Part shown: positions 25,527 to 33,951 of the stretch, piece after piece
Numbering within the stretch: position 1 is the stretch's first letter
How the letters are laid out: every line of letters starts with the position of its first letter
NCBI RefSeq assembly: GCF_047638075.1
Contig: NZ_JBLJBV010000036.1
Span: 1 to 64,000, forward strand
DNA: 64,000 bases
Direction: 5' to 3'
Origin: UBA6197 sp047638075
GTDB taxonomy: Bacteria; Pseudomonadota; Alphaproteobacteria; Rhodobacterales; Rhodobacteraceae
Program-made: the position numbers and the translations under genes
The notes under the pieces: generated by a model
Told to the model about the DNA's origin: nothing
The model's input: only the letters and a program-made list of their open reading frames with translations
Database searches by the model: none

Positions 25527-27047
25527 TTATTGGCCGATCGTCTTGATCCGGCCTTCAACCGTGCTGGTAACCTTACCGGTGGCCATGACGTAGTGCATCA
25601 CATCATTGGCCATCAGATTGCCGTTTCCCGCATTGATCAGCACCTTGCCGCCACCAAATGCGCCATAACCATCGCCGCCCTCCAACATGTAGTCATTGGT
25701 GGCAACCCGGTAAAGCCGGTCCATTTCCAGCGCTGTGCCGCCAATCGCGACGGAAACCACCCGCGCCCCGGCAGGTGCCGACGGGTCATAAATCACTGTC
25801 AACCCCGCAACTTGCGGGAACCGGCCGGCACCCTTTTCAACCTGGCTGAAGCCATTTTCCAGCGCCGCCAGAACCTGGCTTCCGGGGATTTCGGTCATCA
25901 CCGTTACATTGCCGAATGGAAGCTCATTCAAAATATCGCGGCGGGTCAGTTTGGTGCCTGCATCATAGGTCCGATCCGCGCGAATGCCGCCGCCCCCAAT
26001 GATAGCAACATCCGCCCCCGCCGCCTTTTGCACCGCATCGGCAATCAGATTTCCAATGGCCGCTTCCTCTGCCCGCACCACGTTGCGCCGCGAATCAAGC
26101 GGCACTTCGGTCACGCCTATTTCCAGGTTAAGGCTTTCATCCAACTGGTTCTTGAAGCCATTGACCATCGCCAGCGTTTCAGGATCCGGGCTTACGTTTG
26201 CCGTGTCGATAAACCGGAAAATCGGCGTCCAACTGATCGTGCGCTTGCCGTCTTTTTCGTCGATCTCGATATGCAGATCCACAGGTGAAAGGTATCGCGC
26301 GTCCATCGACGTTTCAACATAGGCCGTGATGCCGTCATAGGCGGTGGCATAGGAATGGTCATCACCTGACAAGATCACGTCAAACTCGTGGCTCTGGAAC
26401 AGCTCACTGTCGTTTGCCTGATCGGTCTGCACGACGCCAATCACCAGATCGGCCCCGTCATCACGCGCGGCCTTGGCAGCGGCAATGCCGGTTTCGACCG
26501 TTGGCAGAAACTTCAAATCGCCAGAGCTGGCCACCTCGGGCGTCGTGTCCTGCGCCACCGGTACCAGCGCAATTTTCAGCCCGGCCATCTGCTTGATCAT
26601 CACCCCGCCAAGCCCCGGCACCGCCGATCCATCCGCATTCGTGATGTTCACCGCCGCCCAGGGGTATGCCGACGCCGCCATCTTTTCGGCAAAGTTCTCA
26701 GGGCCGAAATCAAACTCGTGATTGCCCGGAACGGCAATGTCGAACGGCACGAGGTTGGTCAGATCAATGGTATTTTGCCCCTTGTCAAACCCCGACAGGA
26801 TCGAGGGCGACAGCATATCCCCGTCAAATACATAAAGCATATTGGGGTTGGCCGCACGTTCGGCCCGGGCCACGGCATTCAACCGGGCAAAGCCGCCGCG
26901 CCCATCCTCTTCGGCAAAGTTATAAACATCGCCAACGCCAAGGATGGTCAGCTTGACCGTTTCGGCAAAGGCCGGGGTCAGGGCCACGGGCGCACATACG
27001 CCCGCCCCCAAAAACAGCGCAGCAAGGCGGCAGATCGGGGTAAGCAT
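25527..27047 (-). CDS. 5'-nucleotidase/metallophosphatase family protein, secreted
   Basis: The 506-residue precursor has a signal peptide ending near AFA-ET (residue 28), an N-terminal calcineurin-like metallophosphatase domain and a C-terminal 5'-nucleotidase domain (ADVAIIGGGGIRAD, TRRDILNELPFGN, GGDGYGAFGGG). It would dephosphorylate nucleotides or related substrates in the periplasm. The second metal motif GNHEFDFG is intact. The first, usually NDxH, reads GVGDVYNF, so the His is replaced by Tyr. That may alter metal binding or substrate. SD AAGGAG precedes the ATG. It is transcribed divergently from the DUF952 gene. Confidence 0.85.
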   Translation of the reverse strand: MLTPICRLAALFLGAGVCAPVALTPAFAETVKLTILGVGDVYNFAEEDGRGGFARLNAVARAERAANPNMLYVFDGDMLSPSILSGFDKGQNTIDLTNLVPFDIAVPGNHEFDFGPENFAEKMAASAYPWAAVNITNADGSAVPGLGGVMIKQMAGLKIALVPVAQDTTPEVASSGDLKFLPTVETGIAAAKAARDDGADLVIGVVQTDQANDSELFQSHEFDVILSGDDHSYATAYDGITAYVETSMDARYLSPVDLHIEIDEKDGKRTISWTPIFRFIDTANVSPDPETLAMVNGFKNQLDESLNLEIGVTEVPLDSRRNVVRAEEAAIGNLIADAVQKAAGADVAIIGGGGIRADRTYDAGTKLTRRDILNELPFGNVTVMTEIPGSQVLAALENGFSQVEKGAGRFPQVAGLTVIYDPSAPAGARVVSVAIGGTALEMDRLYRVATNDYMLEGGDGYGAFGGGKVLINAGNGNLMANDVMHYVMATGKVTSTVEGRIKTIGQ

Positions 27048-27206
27048 CGTCGCTCTCCTTGTTATGGCGGTCCCTCAACCGATCATTGCGCCGCGGGGGG
27101 CTTCTGTCAAAGCCTTGATCGCCGCCCTTGGATGATGCCGCGCGGATGCATCCCCCCCCGAATACACCCCATTGACCCCCCAACAGTCCCGGTGCATGTC
27201 AGGCAG

Positions 27207-27545
27207 ATGCTGATTTACAAGATATTCCGCCGCCCCGAATGGGATGCTCTTCGCGCCAAAGGTCAGACCTTGGGCGCACCCGTTGATCTAGCCGACAGGT
27301 TCATCCATTTCTCGACCGGGGCGCAGGTGATGGAAACCGCCGCGCGCCATTTCAACGGCCAGTCCGATCTGGTTCTGGTCGCTTGCGACCCGGCTGCCCT
27401 GGGCGCCGATCTGAAATGGGAACCGTCACGCGGCGGGGCACTGTTTCCGCATCTTTACCGTCCGCTGGCGCTGTCCGATGTGGTCTGGGATAAATCTCTG
27501 CCGCTGGGCGCCACCGGCCATATCTTCCCCGAGGGACCACTGTGA
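27207..27545 (+). CDS. DUF952 family protein
   Basis: The 112-residue protein fits the DUF952 family throughout: IYKIFRRPEWDAL, a DRFIHFSTGAQVMETA block, LVLVACDPAALGADLKWEPS, and GGALFPHLYRPL. The fold is thought to be related to ADP-ribosyltransferase-like proteins, but function is unknown. The ATG at 27207 fits the family N terminus. The reading frame is open for a long distance upstream without homology. Its stop overlaps the pyrD GTG start by 4 nt (GTGA), so translation of pyrD is coupled to it. Confidence 0.85.
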   Translation: MLIYKIFRRPEWDALRAKGQTLGAPVDLADRFIHFSTGAQVMETAARHFNGQSDLVLVACDPAALGADLKWEPSRGGALFPHLYRPLALSDVVWDKSLPLGATGHIFPEGPL

Positions 27546-28600
27546 AACTGATCGAGCGCGCGGGCCTTGCCGCATTGCACCGCCTCGACCCCGAAACCGC
27601 GCACGGGCTCTCGATCCGCGCCTTGCGGGCGGGGCTCGTGCCGCTGGCCGGGCCGGTCACCTCGCCCCGGCTGGCCACCACGCTCGCGGGGCTGAGCCTG
27701 CCAAATCCCATCGGCCTTGCTGCGGGCTTTGACAAGAACGCCACCGCAGTTGCGGCGCTGATGCGTGCAGGTTTTGGCTTCATCGAACTGGGCGCCGCCA
27801 CGCCCCGCCCGCAACCCGGCAACCCCCGCCCAAGGCTGTTTCGCCTGACCGAGGACCGCGCCGCGATCAACCGCTTCGGCTTCAACAATGAGGGGGCTGA
27901 CGCAATCGCCGCACGTATGGCCACCCGGCCCAAGGGTATCCCCGTCGGGCTCAACCTTGGCGCCAACAAAGACAGCAGCGACCGCGCCGCCGACTTTGCC
28001 ACCGTGCTGGCCGTCGCTGGCCCACATGCCGACTTTGCCACCGTCAACGTCTCATCGCCCAACACCGAAAGGCTGCGCGACCTGCAAGGCAAAGCCGCCC
28101 TCGCCGCCCTGCTTCAAGGGGTGCTGGCCGTGCGCGCCACCCTCCCCCGTCCAATCCCGATCTTCCTCAAAATCGCGCCCGATCTGACCCCGCCCGAGCT
28201 CGAAGATCTGGCCGAAGTGGCCCTTGCCGCCCGGATCGACGGGGTCATCGCCACAAACACCACCCTGTCGCGCGATGGTCTGAAATCTGCTCATAAAAGC
28301 CAATCAGGCGGGCTTTCGGGCGCGCCATTGTTTGAAAAGTCCACCCGCATACTGGCGCAGCTTTCGCAGCTCACAGCCGGACAGGTGCCGTTGATCGGCG
28401 TCGGCGGGATCGGCACCGCCGATCAGGCCTATGAAAAAATCCGCGCCGGTGCCAGCGCCGTGCAACTTTACACCGCGTTGGTCTACGGCGGTCTGTCACT
28501 TGCCGCCGATATCGCGCGCGGGCTTGATGCGCTTTTGGCGCGAGATGGTTTTACCTCGGTGCAAGAGGCGGTCGGAACGGGGCGCGGCACATGGACCTGA
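27542..28600 (+). CDS. pyrD: Dihydroorotate dehydrogenase (quinone), class 2
   Basis: PyrD oxidises dihydroorotate to orotate in pyrimidine synthesis and passes electrons to quinone at the inner membrane. The 352-residue class 2 enzyme has an N-terminal amphipathic extension, then PIGLAAGFDKNATAV and FGFIELGAATPRPQPGNPRPR (two blocks). It continues with RFGFNNEGAD, VNVSSPNTERLRDLQ (catalytic Ser), TNTTLSRDGL and GVGGIGTADQAYEKIRAGAS. It begins with GTG coupled to DUF952 and ends with a 10-nt overlap with arsC, forming a three-gene operon. Confidence 0.96.
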   Translation: MKLIERAGLAALHRLDPETAHGLSIRALRAGLVPLAGPVTSPRLATTLAGLSLPNPIGLAAGFDKNATAVAALMRAGFGFIELGAATPRPQPGNPRPRLFRLTEDRAAINRFGFNNEGADAIAARMATRPKGIPVGLNLGANKDSSDRAADFATVLAVAGPHADFATVNVSSPNTERLRDLQGKAALAALLQGVLAVRATLPRPIPIFLKIAPDLTPPELEDLAEVALAARIDGVIATNTTLSRDGLKSAHKSQSGGLSGAPLFEKSTRILAQLSQLTAGQVPLIGVGGIGTADQAYEKIRAGASAVQLYTALVYGGLSLAADIARGLDALLARDGFTSVQEAVGTGRGTWT

Positions 28601-28930
28601 CGATCTGGCACAACCCGCGCTGCTCGACCTCGCGCAAGACACTGGCGCTGCTGGAAAGCCGGGGCCTCGCGCCCATCATCCGGCTTTACCTGCAAGACCC
28701 GCCCACAGCGGCTGAGCTGCGCAGCGCCGTCGCCGCCCTCAACCAACCGGCCCAAATTCTGATTCGCTGGAAAGACGCACCCGCAACCCTGCCCCGAAAC
28801 GCCCCCGATGACAGCCTGATCGCCGCCATGGTTGCGAAACCCGCACCTCATCGAACGCCCGCTCGTACTGCACGGCCCCCACGCCGCCCTCGGCCGCCCT
28901 CCCGAAGCCGTCCTCGGTCTGCTCAAATAG
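28591..28930 (+). pseudogene. arsC: Arsenate reductase ArsC-like, interrupted by a +1 frameshift
   Basis: The reading frame begins as a clear ArsC/YfgD glutaredoxin-dependent reductase with IWHNPRCSTSRKTLALLE (catalytic Cys). It is normal up to about position 28836 (DDSLIAAMVA). There the frame reads GCG AAA CCC and leaves the family. Removing one A within 28837-28839 restores NPHLIERPLVLHGPHAALG and a stop at 28928-28930, giving a normal-length protein of 112 residues. The gene is therefore either broken by a one-base insertion or affected by a sequencing error. It overlaps pyrD by 10 nt and is the last gene of the DUF952-pyrD unit. Confidence 0.85.
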
Positions 28931-29003
28931 CTTTTTTTTGGCAAAATACTCTCGGGGGGAGCCGCTTTGAAAAAGCGGCGTGGGGGGCAGACAGCCCCCC
29001 TGC
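28931..29003 (+). terminator. T8 motif and two stem-loops between arsC and the DnaQ-fusion gene
   Basis: C-T8-GGCAAAATACTC directly follows the arsC stop. It is followed by a GCCGCTTT/AAAGCGGC hairpin (28961-28979) and a GGGGGGC/GCCCCCC hairpin (28982-29000). The set sits between convergent genes and probably terminates both transcripts. Confidence 0.6.
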
Positions 29004-29015
29004 CTGGCCACCCGC

Positions 29016-31112
29016 TCAGCCGTTCAGATCCTTCAGCAACCGGCCATGCTTGCGCACCTCGGCCAGCACGTCGCCAAACGTTACCAGCCCCCGTGCCTTC
29101 AGCGCGGGCAGCAGCTTCAGGAACGCATCCGCTGTGGCCACCGTGTCGCCAATGGCAGTGTGGCGCGCCTCTTCGGGGATGGTGATCCCCAGCCGGTGCG
29201 CCAGCGCATCAAGACTGTGCGTTTCGCTTTGCCCAAACACCACCGCCGACAGCAGGACCGTATCCAGAATCGGGTGGTCGAAGCCCAGCCCGATCACCGC
29301 CTCTTTCCGGCGCAGAAACTCCATATCGAAGGGCGCGTTATGCGCGATCAGCACCGCCCCTTCAGCGAATTTATGGAACCGGCGGCCCACTTCGGCAATA
29401 TCGGGCGCCCCTTCGACCATCGCCTCCGAGATCCCATGCACCTCGGTCGAGCTGGCGGGTATCCGCCGTTTGGGGTTGACCAGCGTGTCGAAAACCTCTT
29501 TTTCTACCCGCCGCCCGTTGACGATCCGCACGGCCGCAATCTGCACGATCTCGTCACCCTCGGATGGCAAAAGCCCCGTCGTCTCGGTGTCGAACACCAC
29601 ATAGGTCAGGTCTTCCAGACGCGCGTCGGCCACTTCGGCGTTGCGCGCCTTGGATAGCAGGTCAAAATCATAGACCACCGCGCGGGTGACCGGCGCCGGC
29701 CGCTTGACGGATCGGCGCGCCTCGCGCAGCGGCATCGCAACCCGGTGGCGCCCGCCGGCGCCGGATTCGGGCCAGATTTCAGTGGCATGGGTCGTCAGAA
29801 CCCGGTGCCCGGTCACATCGGCCATGCCAACCTCCAGCGGCGCGTCCAGCCAATGTTCAAGGTCCGTGATCGACAACGCCGCCCCCACCCAGGACAGGGT
29901 TATCAACGCACCCGGCCCGTCTTCGGCAATCTCGATCTGCAGATCGTCACGCCCCGGTTTCAACCGCACGGCCAGCGCCGCCAGCAGCGCGACCACCTCA
30001 AAACCGTCGCAACGCAGGATCAGCGGCTGCGCGGTTGCGCCAACGTCCACCCCTTCGGCGCCTGCGCGCGCACGCACGGCCTCGGTCAGGTCCAGCGATC
30101 TTACCATCGACAGCGGCCACCAATCCGCGCGGGCGGCATCATAGCGGGCGGAAAGTTCGGTGACGGCGCGGGCTAGGCCCGTAACCTCGGCCAGCATCGC
30201 GTGGCCCATCGCGGCGGGCACGGCCGCGTCGTCTTGTTCCGACAACACGCCAATCACCGTTTGCAGGTTGGCGGCGGGGCGGCGGATACGGTCGAACATC
30301 TCTTCCATCATCGCCTCGCGGGCGGAATGGGCCGACAGATCGCCCGTCACATCGCGCAGCGTCAGCACATAGCCGGGGCGCGCGCCCGCCCGCCCGTCTG
30401 ACGCCTCCGATAGCAGCCGCATCCGCGCGGCAAGGATCTTGGCATCACCCACCGTAGCGCATAAAAGGTCCGATGCCGCGTCCACATCATCGGTTTCCAA
30501 TAGGCGCGCATAGGCATGCGCCACCGGCGCCTTGTGCAGATAATCAAACACCCGCCGATCCAGCCCCGGCGCATGCGCGGCATCCAGCCCGCCCAAAAGA
30601 TCCACCGCCTGCCCGTTGTAAAACACCAGCTGATGGTCAGGCGTACACAAAAGCACCCCCACTGGCACATCCGACAAAAGGGTTTCCAGACGCTCTTTTT
30701 CCGCCGCCAGACGCGTGGTTTCACGCATCACGGATTCTGCCAAAGCTGAACGCGTTTCCGCCAGATGCTGCGTTACCGCCACCGCCGCCGGGGCCAGATC
30801 CCCCAGATAGCGCGCGGGCTTTTCATCAATGGCGACGGCAACATCGGCATGGGTGCGCGCACGCATCCCCCCTGCCAGCCGCTCGATAGGTTTGGCGACA
30901 TTTTCATCAAACAAGAACCACACCCAGGTAATCAGCCCGAAAATGGCAAACCCTGCCACCGCCCCCCCAATCACAAAGGCATTGAGTGCCGACGGATCGT
31001 TCAGCCGATGATAGCCAAAATACAACCCAGCCCCCAGCGCGCCGATATTCCCCGCGGCAAGCGCTGCAAAGAACAAGAATACCCGCAGTCGAAGGCCGAA
31101 GCGTTCCATCAT
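29016..31112 (-). CDS. Membrane HAMP/PAS/degenerate histidine kinase-like module fused to a DnaQ-type 3'-5' exonuclease
   Basis: The 698-residue protein has two membrane spans (about 10-32 and 46-68), a HAMP-like segment (70-120), a coiled coil (115-147) and a PAS-like domain (147-256). Next come a helical region resembling a DHp dimerisation domain (262-330) and a region resembling a kinase ATP-binding domain (345-462). In the DHp-like part the H-box reads FDRIRRPAAN (273-282), so Asp274 replaces the phospho-accepting His, and no proper N-box is seen. Residues 500-668 form an intact DEDDh exonuclease: FDTETTGL (D508, E510), HNAPFD (D596) and HTAIGD (H651, D656). The ATG overlaps the response-regulator stop by 4 nt. 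It is the last gene of the acs-actP operon. Confidence 0.85.
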   Translation of the reverse strand: MMERFGLRLRVFLFFAALAAGNIGALGAGLYFGYHRLNDPSALNAFVIGGAVAGFAIFGLITWVWFLFDENVAKPIERLAGGMRARTHADVAVAIDEKPARYLGDLAPAAVAVTQHLAETRSALAESVMRETTRLAAEKERLETLLSDVPVGVLLCTPDHQLVFYNGQAVDLLGGLDAAHAPGLDRRVFDYLHKAPVAHAYARLLETDDVDAASDLLCATVGDAKILAARMRLLSEASDGRAGARPGYVLTLRDVTGDLSAHSAREAMMEEMFDRIRRPAANLQTVIGVLSEQDDAAVPAAMGHAMLAEVTGLARAVTELSARYDAARADWWPLSMVRSLDLTEAVRARAGAEGVDVGATAQPLILRCDGFEVVALLAALAVRLKPGRDDLQIEIAEDGPGALITLSWVGAALSITDLEHWLDAPLEVGMADVTGHRVLTTHATEIWPESGAGGRHRVAMPLREARRSVKRPAPVTRAVVYDFDLLSKARNAEVADARLEDLTYVVFDTETTGLLPSEGDEIVQIAAVRIVNGRRVEKEVFDTLVNPKRRIPASSTEVHGISEAMVEGAPDIAEVGRRFHKFAEGAVLIAHNAPFDMEFLRRKEAVIGLGFDHPILDTVLLSAVVFGQSETHSLDALAHRLGITIPEEARHTAIGDTVATADAFLKLLPALKARGLVTFGDVLAEVRKHGRLLKDLNG

Positions 31113-31516
31113 GCCACGCCGCCCGGTTCGTCCGGCACATCCAGCAGGCGCTTTACCTCGGCGCGCAGCTCTTTCAGCTCAAAAGGCTTGGCGATGAACC
31201 CATCGGCGCCCAAGGCCAGCCCCTTGCGCCGCTCCATCGCAGAGCCGCGCGCGGTCATCATCAAAATCTTGACCCCATCAAGTGATCTGTCGGCGCGAAC
31301 CTCTTGGCAGATTTCATACCCCGACACCTCGGGCAGCATGACATCCAGCAGCACCAGATCAGGTTGCGTTGCCCGTATTTGCGCCAGCGCCTCACCGCCA
31401 TTGGCAATCCGGTCATGGATATAGCCTTCACGCGTCATCAGAAAATCCAGCGCGATGGCGATGTTGTCTTCGTCTTCCACGATCAGGACGCGGTGTTTCG
31501 TATCCCCGTCTCCCAT
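31109..31516 (-). CDS. Single-domain response regulator
   Basis: The 135-residue protein is a lone receiver domain with the acidic pair in VLIVEDEDN, phospho-acceptor Asp in LVLLDVMLPEVSG, MMTARG and IAKPFELKEL. It has no output domain, so it must act by protein contact. It overlaps the pseudo-kinase/exonuclease gene by 4 nt and lies 3 nt after the membrane-protein gene. The obvious partner encoded next to it lacks the phospho-His. Phosphate would therefore have to come from another kinase or a small-molecule donor. Confidence 0.93.
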   Translation of the reverse strand: MGDGDTKHRVLIVEDEDNIAIALDFLMTREGYIHDRIANGGEALAQIRATQPDLVLLDVMLPEVSGYEICQEVRADRSLDGVKILMMTARGSAMERRKGLALGADGFIAKPFELKELRAEVKRLLDVPDEPGGVA

Positions 31517-31519
31517 TGT

Positions 31520-32041
31520 TCATCCTCCCAAACAGGCGGCCTTCAGGACATCGTCATTTAACCCGACCGGTAGCCAGACAGCCCCACTCAGGGTTCCATC
31601 CGGTGTCAGCTCCGCCCCCTCAAGCAGGTCAGCCCGCAGCCCCTTGTTGCAGTCAAAGGCCACCGGCACGCGGGTTGTGGGCACATAGCGCTGCACCAGC
31701 ATCACCTCGGCCGCGACCAGACCCGGAACCGTGGTTGAGCGGATCGTGACCGCGCTATCGACGGCCATGAACCGCAGCGTGATCGGTGCAAGATAGGTCC
31801 AGGGCCGGTACGCCTGACTGCTTTCAATGGTGCGCACAATCGTAACCGTTTCAGGCAGTTGCGCCTTGACCCGTGAAAACCACGAATACTCGTTCCAGAT
31901 CGAAAAACCCAGCATGACCACCCCGACCGCAGCGGGCATCAGCCACCTGGGCAGCCGTTTGCCGCTAAGATGGTTGGCGGCAAAAACGATACAGGCCGTC
32001 AAAACGCCTGCCGCCAGCATCGAGATCAGATCAATCGACAT
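31520..32041 (-). CDS. Unknown conserved-looking membrane protein in the acs-actP operon
   Basis: I do not recognise this 173-residue protein. It has two hydrophobic segments at the N terminus (MLAAGVLTACIVFAANHL and WLMPAAVGVVMLGFSIW), joined by a short basic loop. A roughly 115-residue soluble part follows, predicted beta-rich, with two cysteines (AFDCNKG and KAACLGG) that could form a disulfide in the periplasm. It sits 29 nt after the DUF294 gene and 3 nt before the response regulator, so cotranscription is very likely and a role in the same signalling or transport system is plausible. Confidence 0.7.
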   Translation of the reverse strand: MSIDLISMLAAGVLTACIVFAANHLSGKRLPRWLMPAAVGVVMLGFSIWNEYSWFSRVKAQLPETVTIVRTIESSQAYRPWTYLAPITLRFMAVDSAVTIRSTTVPGLVAAEVMLVQRYVPTTRVPVAFDCNKGLRADLLEGAELTPDGTLSGAVWLPVGLNDDVLKAACLGG

Positions 32042-32070
32042 TCAGTTCCTTCCAGATATCCGGCCTCATA

Positions 32071-33894
32071 TCAGCTCATTGCTCCTTTGCCGTGACCCAG
32101 TGCTGATTGCATCGTACGCACCACCACAAAGGCGTCACGCAGGTGGCTACGCTCAAAATCAGAAAGGTCCGTCGGTGACAAAAAGTTATCGGGTTTGCGG
32201 TTTGACCTTATCAAATGCGCCTGGTTTTCCAGCCGCATCCGGGCAATCAGATCATAGGCCTCGATCAGATCGCGCGCCCCCGAGGGGGAAATCACGGCCG
32301 CATCTTCGGCGCCGGTCAGCCGGGCGCGGGTGTTGATTGCGCTAAGGCGGCCTTGCAACGCATAGATCCGCGCCAGATCCGCGACCGGCACCACGCCGTT
32401 GTGCTTCATGTCGATATGGTTACGGTATTCGCCCGACCGTATGGTCGCAAAGCCGCGGATCAGCCCCAGCGGTGGCGTGTGTTTCAGGCTGTTGACCACC
32501 ATATGCGCCACGAAGATCGAATTTCTTGAGGCATTCTCAAGCGTTTCCGCCTGAATATCCTGATAGAGGCTGGCGGTTCCACCGATCGCGCGCAGATCAA
32601 ACATCACCGAGGCCAGCATCTGCGCCTCGGGGTTGGGGGTCGCGATCCAGCGGCGGAAATAATCGCGCCAGACATGCTGCGGCTGACACCAGCGGTCTGC
32701 CGTGGCCATCATATCGCCGGGGCAATAGACATAGCCACACTGATGCAACCCATCAGACACGATCTTGGCCAGCGCCTTGAAATAGGCCATGTCGCCATCT
32801 CTTACCGCGTCATCAAGGATCAGACAGTTGTCCTGATCTGAAACGCCGGTCTGTTCCTGCCGCCCCTGAGAACCGCACGCCAACCAAAGATAGGGCACCG
32901 GCGCCGGGCCCAGCTGCGCCTCGGCCATTGCCAACAGGCGCCGAGTAACGGCATCGGCAATGTCGGTGATCAGGCGGGTGACTACCTCATGGCCGTGATT
33001 TCCGCCGACCAACTGTACCAGCAGGCGGGGGATCTGCCCCGTGGCCGTGGCCATATCCGCGACGGTTTCAGCACCCGCGATATCGCGGATCAGGACAGCG
33101 GTGCTGACGGCCTGAAAACGGGTCAGGTCGGTCTGGGTGACCATCCCGGCAAAGCGACCCTGATCGACAATCGGCAAATGGCCGATCCGGCGCTCCAGCA
33201 TCAGATGCAACACATCAGACCCCAGCGCCGTCAACGGAAGGGACACGGGATCCGGCGTCATCACTGCGCTGACCGGGATCGCCGGATCGCGACCTTCGGC
33301 CAGCACCTTGTTGGACAGGTCGCGCACCGTCAAAATGCCTTTAAGCGTGCCGTCTGCGGTCACCCCAAGGCTGGAGATATGGGCATCACGCATGATCCGG
33401 GCGGCCTCGGCCACCGAGGTGTCAGGCTGGCAGGTGACTGGCTTGCGGGCAATCAGATCTGCCACTTTCAGTGTGACAATCTCATTGCTGCGCGGGTCGT
33501 GACCCCGCCCACGGTTGAAAAAACGCTCAAATGAGGGAAAATCATGTATCAGGCGATGAAATTCGGACGCTGGCAGCATCAAGACAATACTGTCTTGCTT
33601 GGTGCGTACAGTGGTTGCGGCCAACCCGTCGCGGGCCATCCCGCGTTCGCCAAAGGAATTTCGGTGCGACAGCAGTGATACCAGCGCGCCGTTGCGGTCC
33701 AACACCTCGACGCCACCTTCCTGGATCACGAAGATTCCGCCAAGGGGCTCGTCAATTTCATAGATGAGGGTTTCGGCGGGAATGGTCTTGCGCCGAATGG
33801 CGCCGGCTACGCGCGCCAGTTCGTCACGCGGCAGACTGTCATAGGGGTGAACGGTTTCCAGAAATCCGATCAAAGACTGAAGGTCCGGTTCCAT
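32071..33894 (-). CDS. cNMP-binding / CBS-pair / DUF294 nucleotidyltransferase-like protein
   Basis: The 607-residue cytoplasmic protein has an N-terminal cyclic-nucleotide-binding-type beta-barrel (about 10-125: GGIFVIQEGGVEVL, NSFGERGM). Two CBS domains follow (about 145-260), which often bind AMP/ATP. A nucleotidyltransferase-like domain comes next, with GSQGRQEQ (341-348) and SDQDN (352-356), then the DUF294 C-terminal helical domain. This layout resembles GlnD-type nucleotidyltransferases and is typical of genes next to acetate permeases. SD GAGGAG supports the ATG at 33894. The substrate protein or nucleotide is unknown. CBS domains could read the AMP made by Acs, but that is inference. 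Confidence 0.88.
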   Translation of the reverse strand: MEPDLQSLIGFLETVHPYDSLPRDELARVAGAIRRKTIPAETLIYEIDEPLGGIFVIQEGGVEVLDRNGALVSLLSHRNSFGERGMARDGLAATTVRTKQDSIVLMLPASEFHRLIHDFPSFERFFNRGRGHDPRSNEIVTLKVADLIARKPVTCQPDTSVAEAARIMRDAHISSLGVTADGTLKGILTVRDLSNKVLAEGRDPAIPVSAVMTPDPVSLPLTALGSDVLHLMLERRIGHLPIVDQGRFAGMVTQTDLTRFQAVSTAVLIRDIAGAETVADMATATGQIPRLLVQLVGGNHGHEVVTRLITDIADAVTRRLLAMAEAQLGPAPVPYLWLACGSQGRQEQTGVSDQDNCLILDDAVRDGDMAYFKALAKIVSDGLHQCGYVYCPGDMMATADRWCQPQHVWRDYFRRWIATPNPEAQMLASVMFDLRAIGGTASLYQDIQAETLENASRNSIFVAHMVVNSLKHTPPLGLIRGFATIRSGEYRNHIDMKHNGVVPVADLARIYALQGRLSAINTRARLTGAEDAAVISPSGARDLIEAYDLIARMRLENQAHLIRSNRKPDNFLSPTDLSDFERSHLRDAFVVVRTMQSALGHGKGAMS

Positions 33895-33951
33895 CGTTCG
33901 CTCCTCGTGTGGCACACGCCCCGGCGGGGTGCTGCCTTGGATTTTGCGCGC

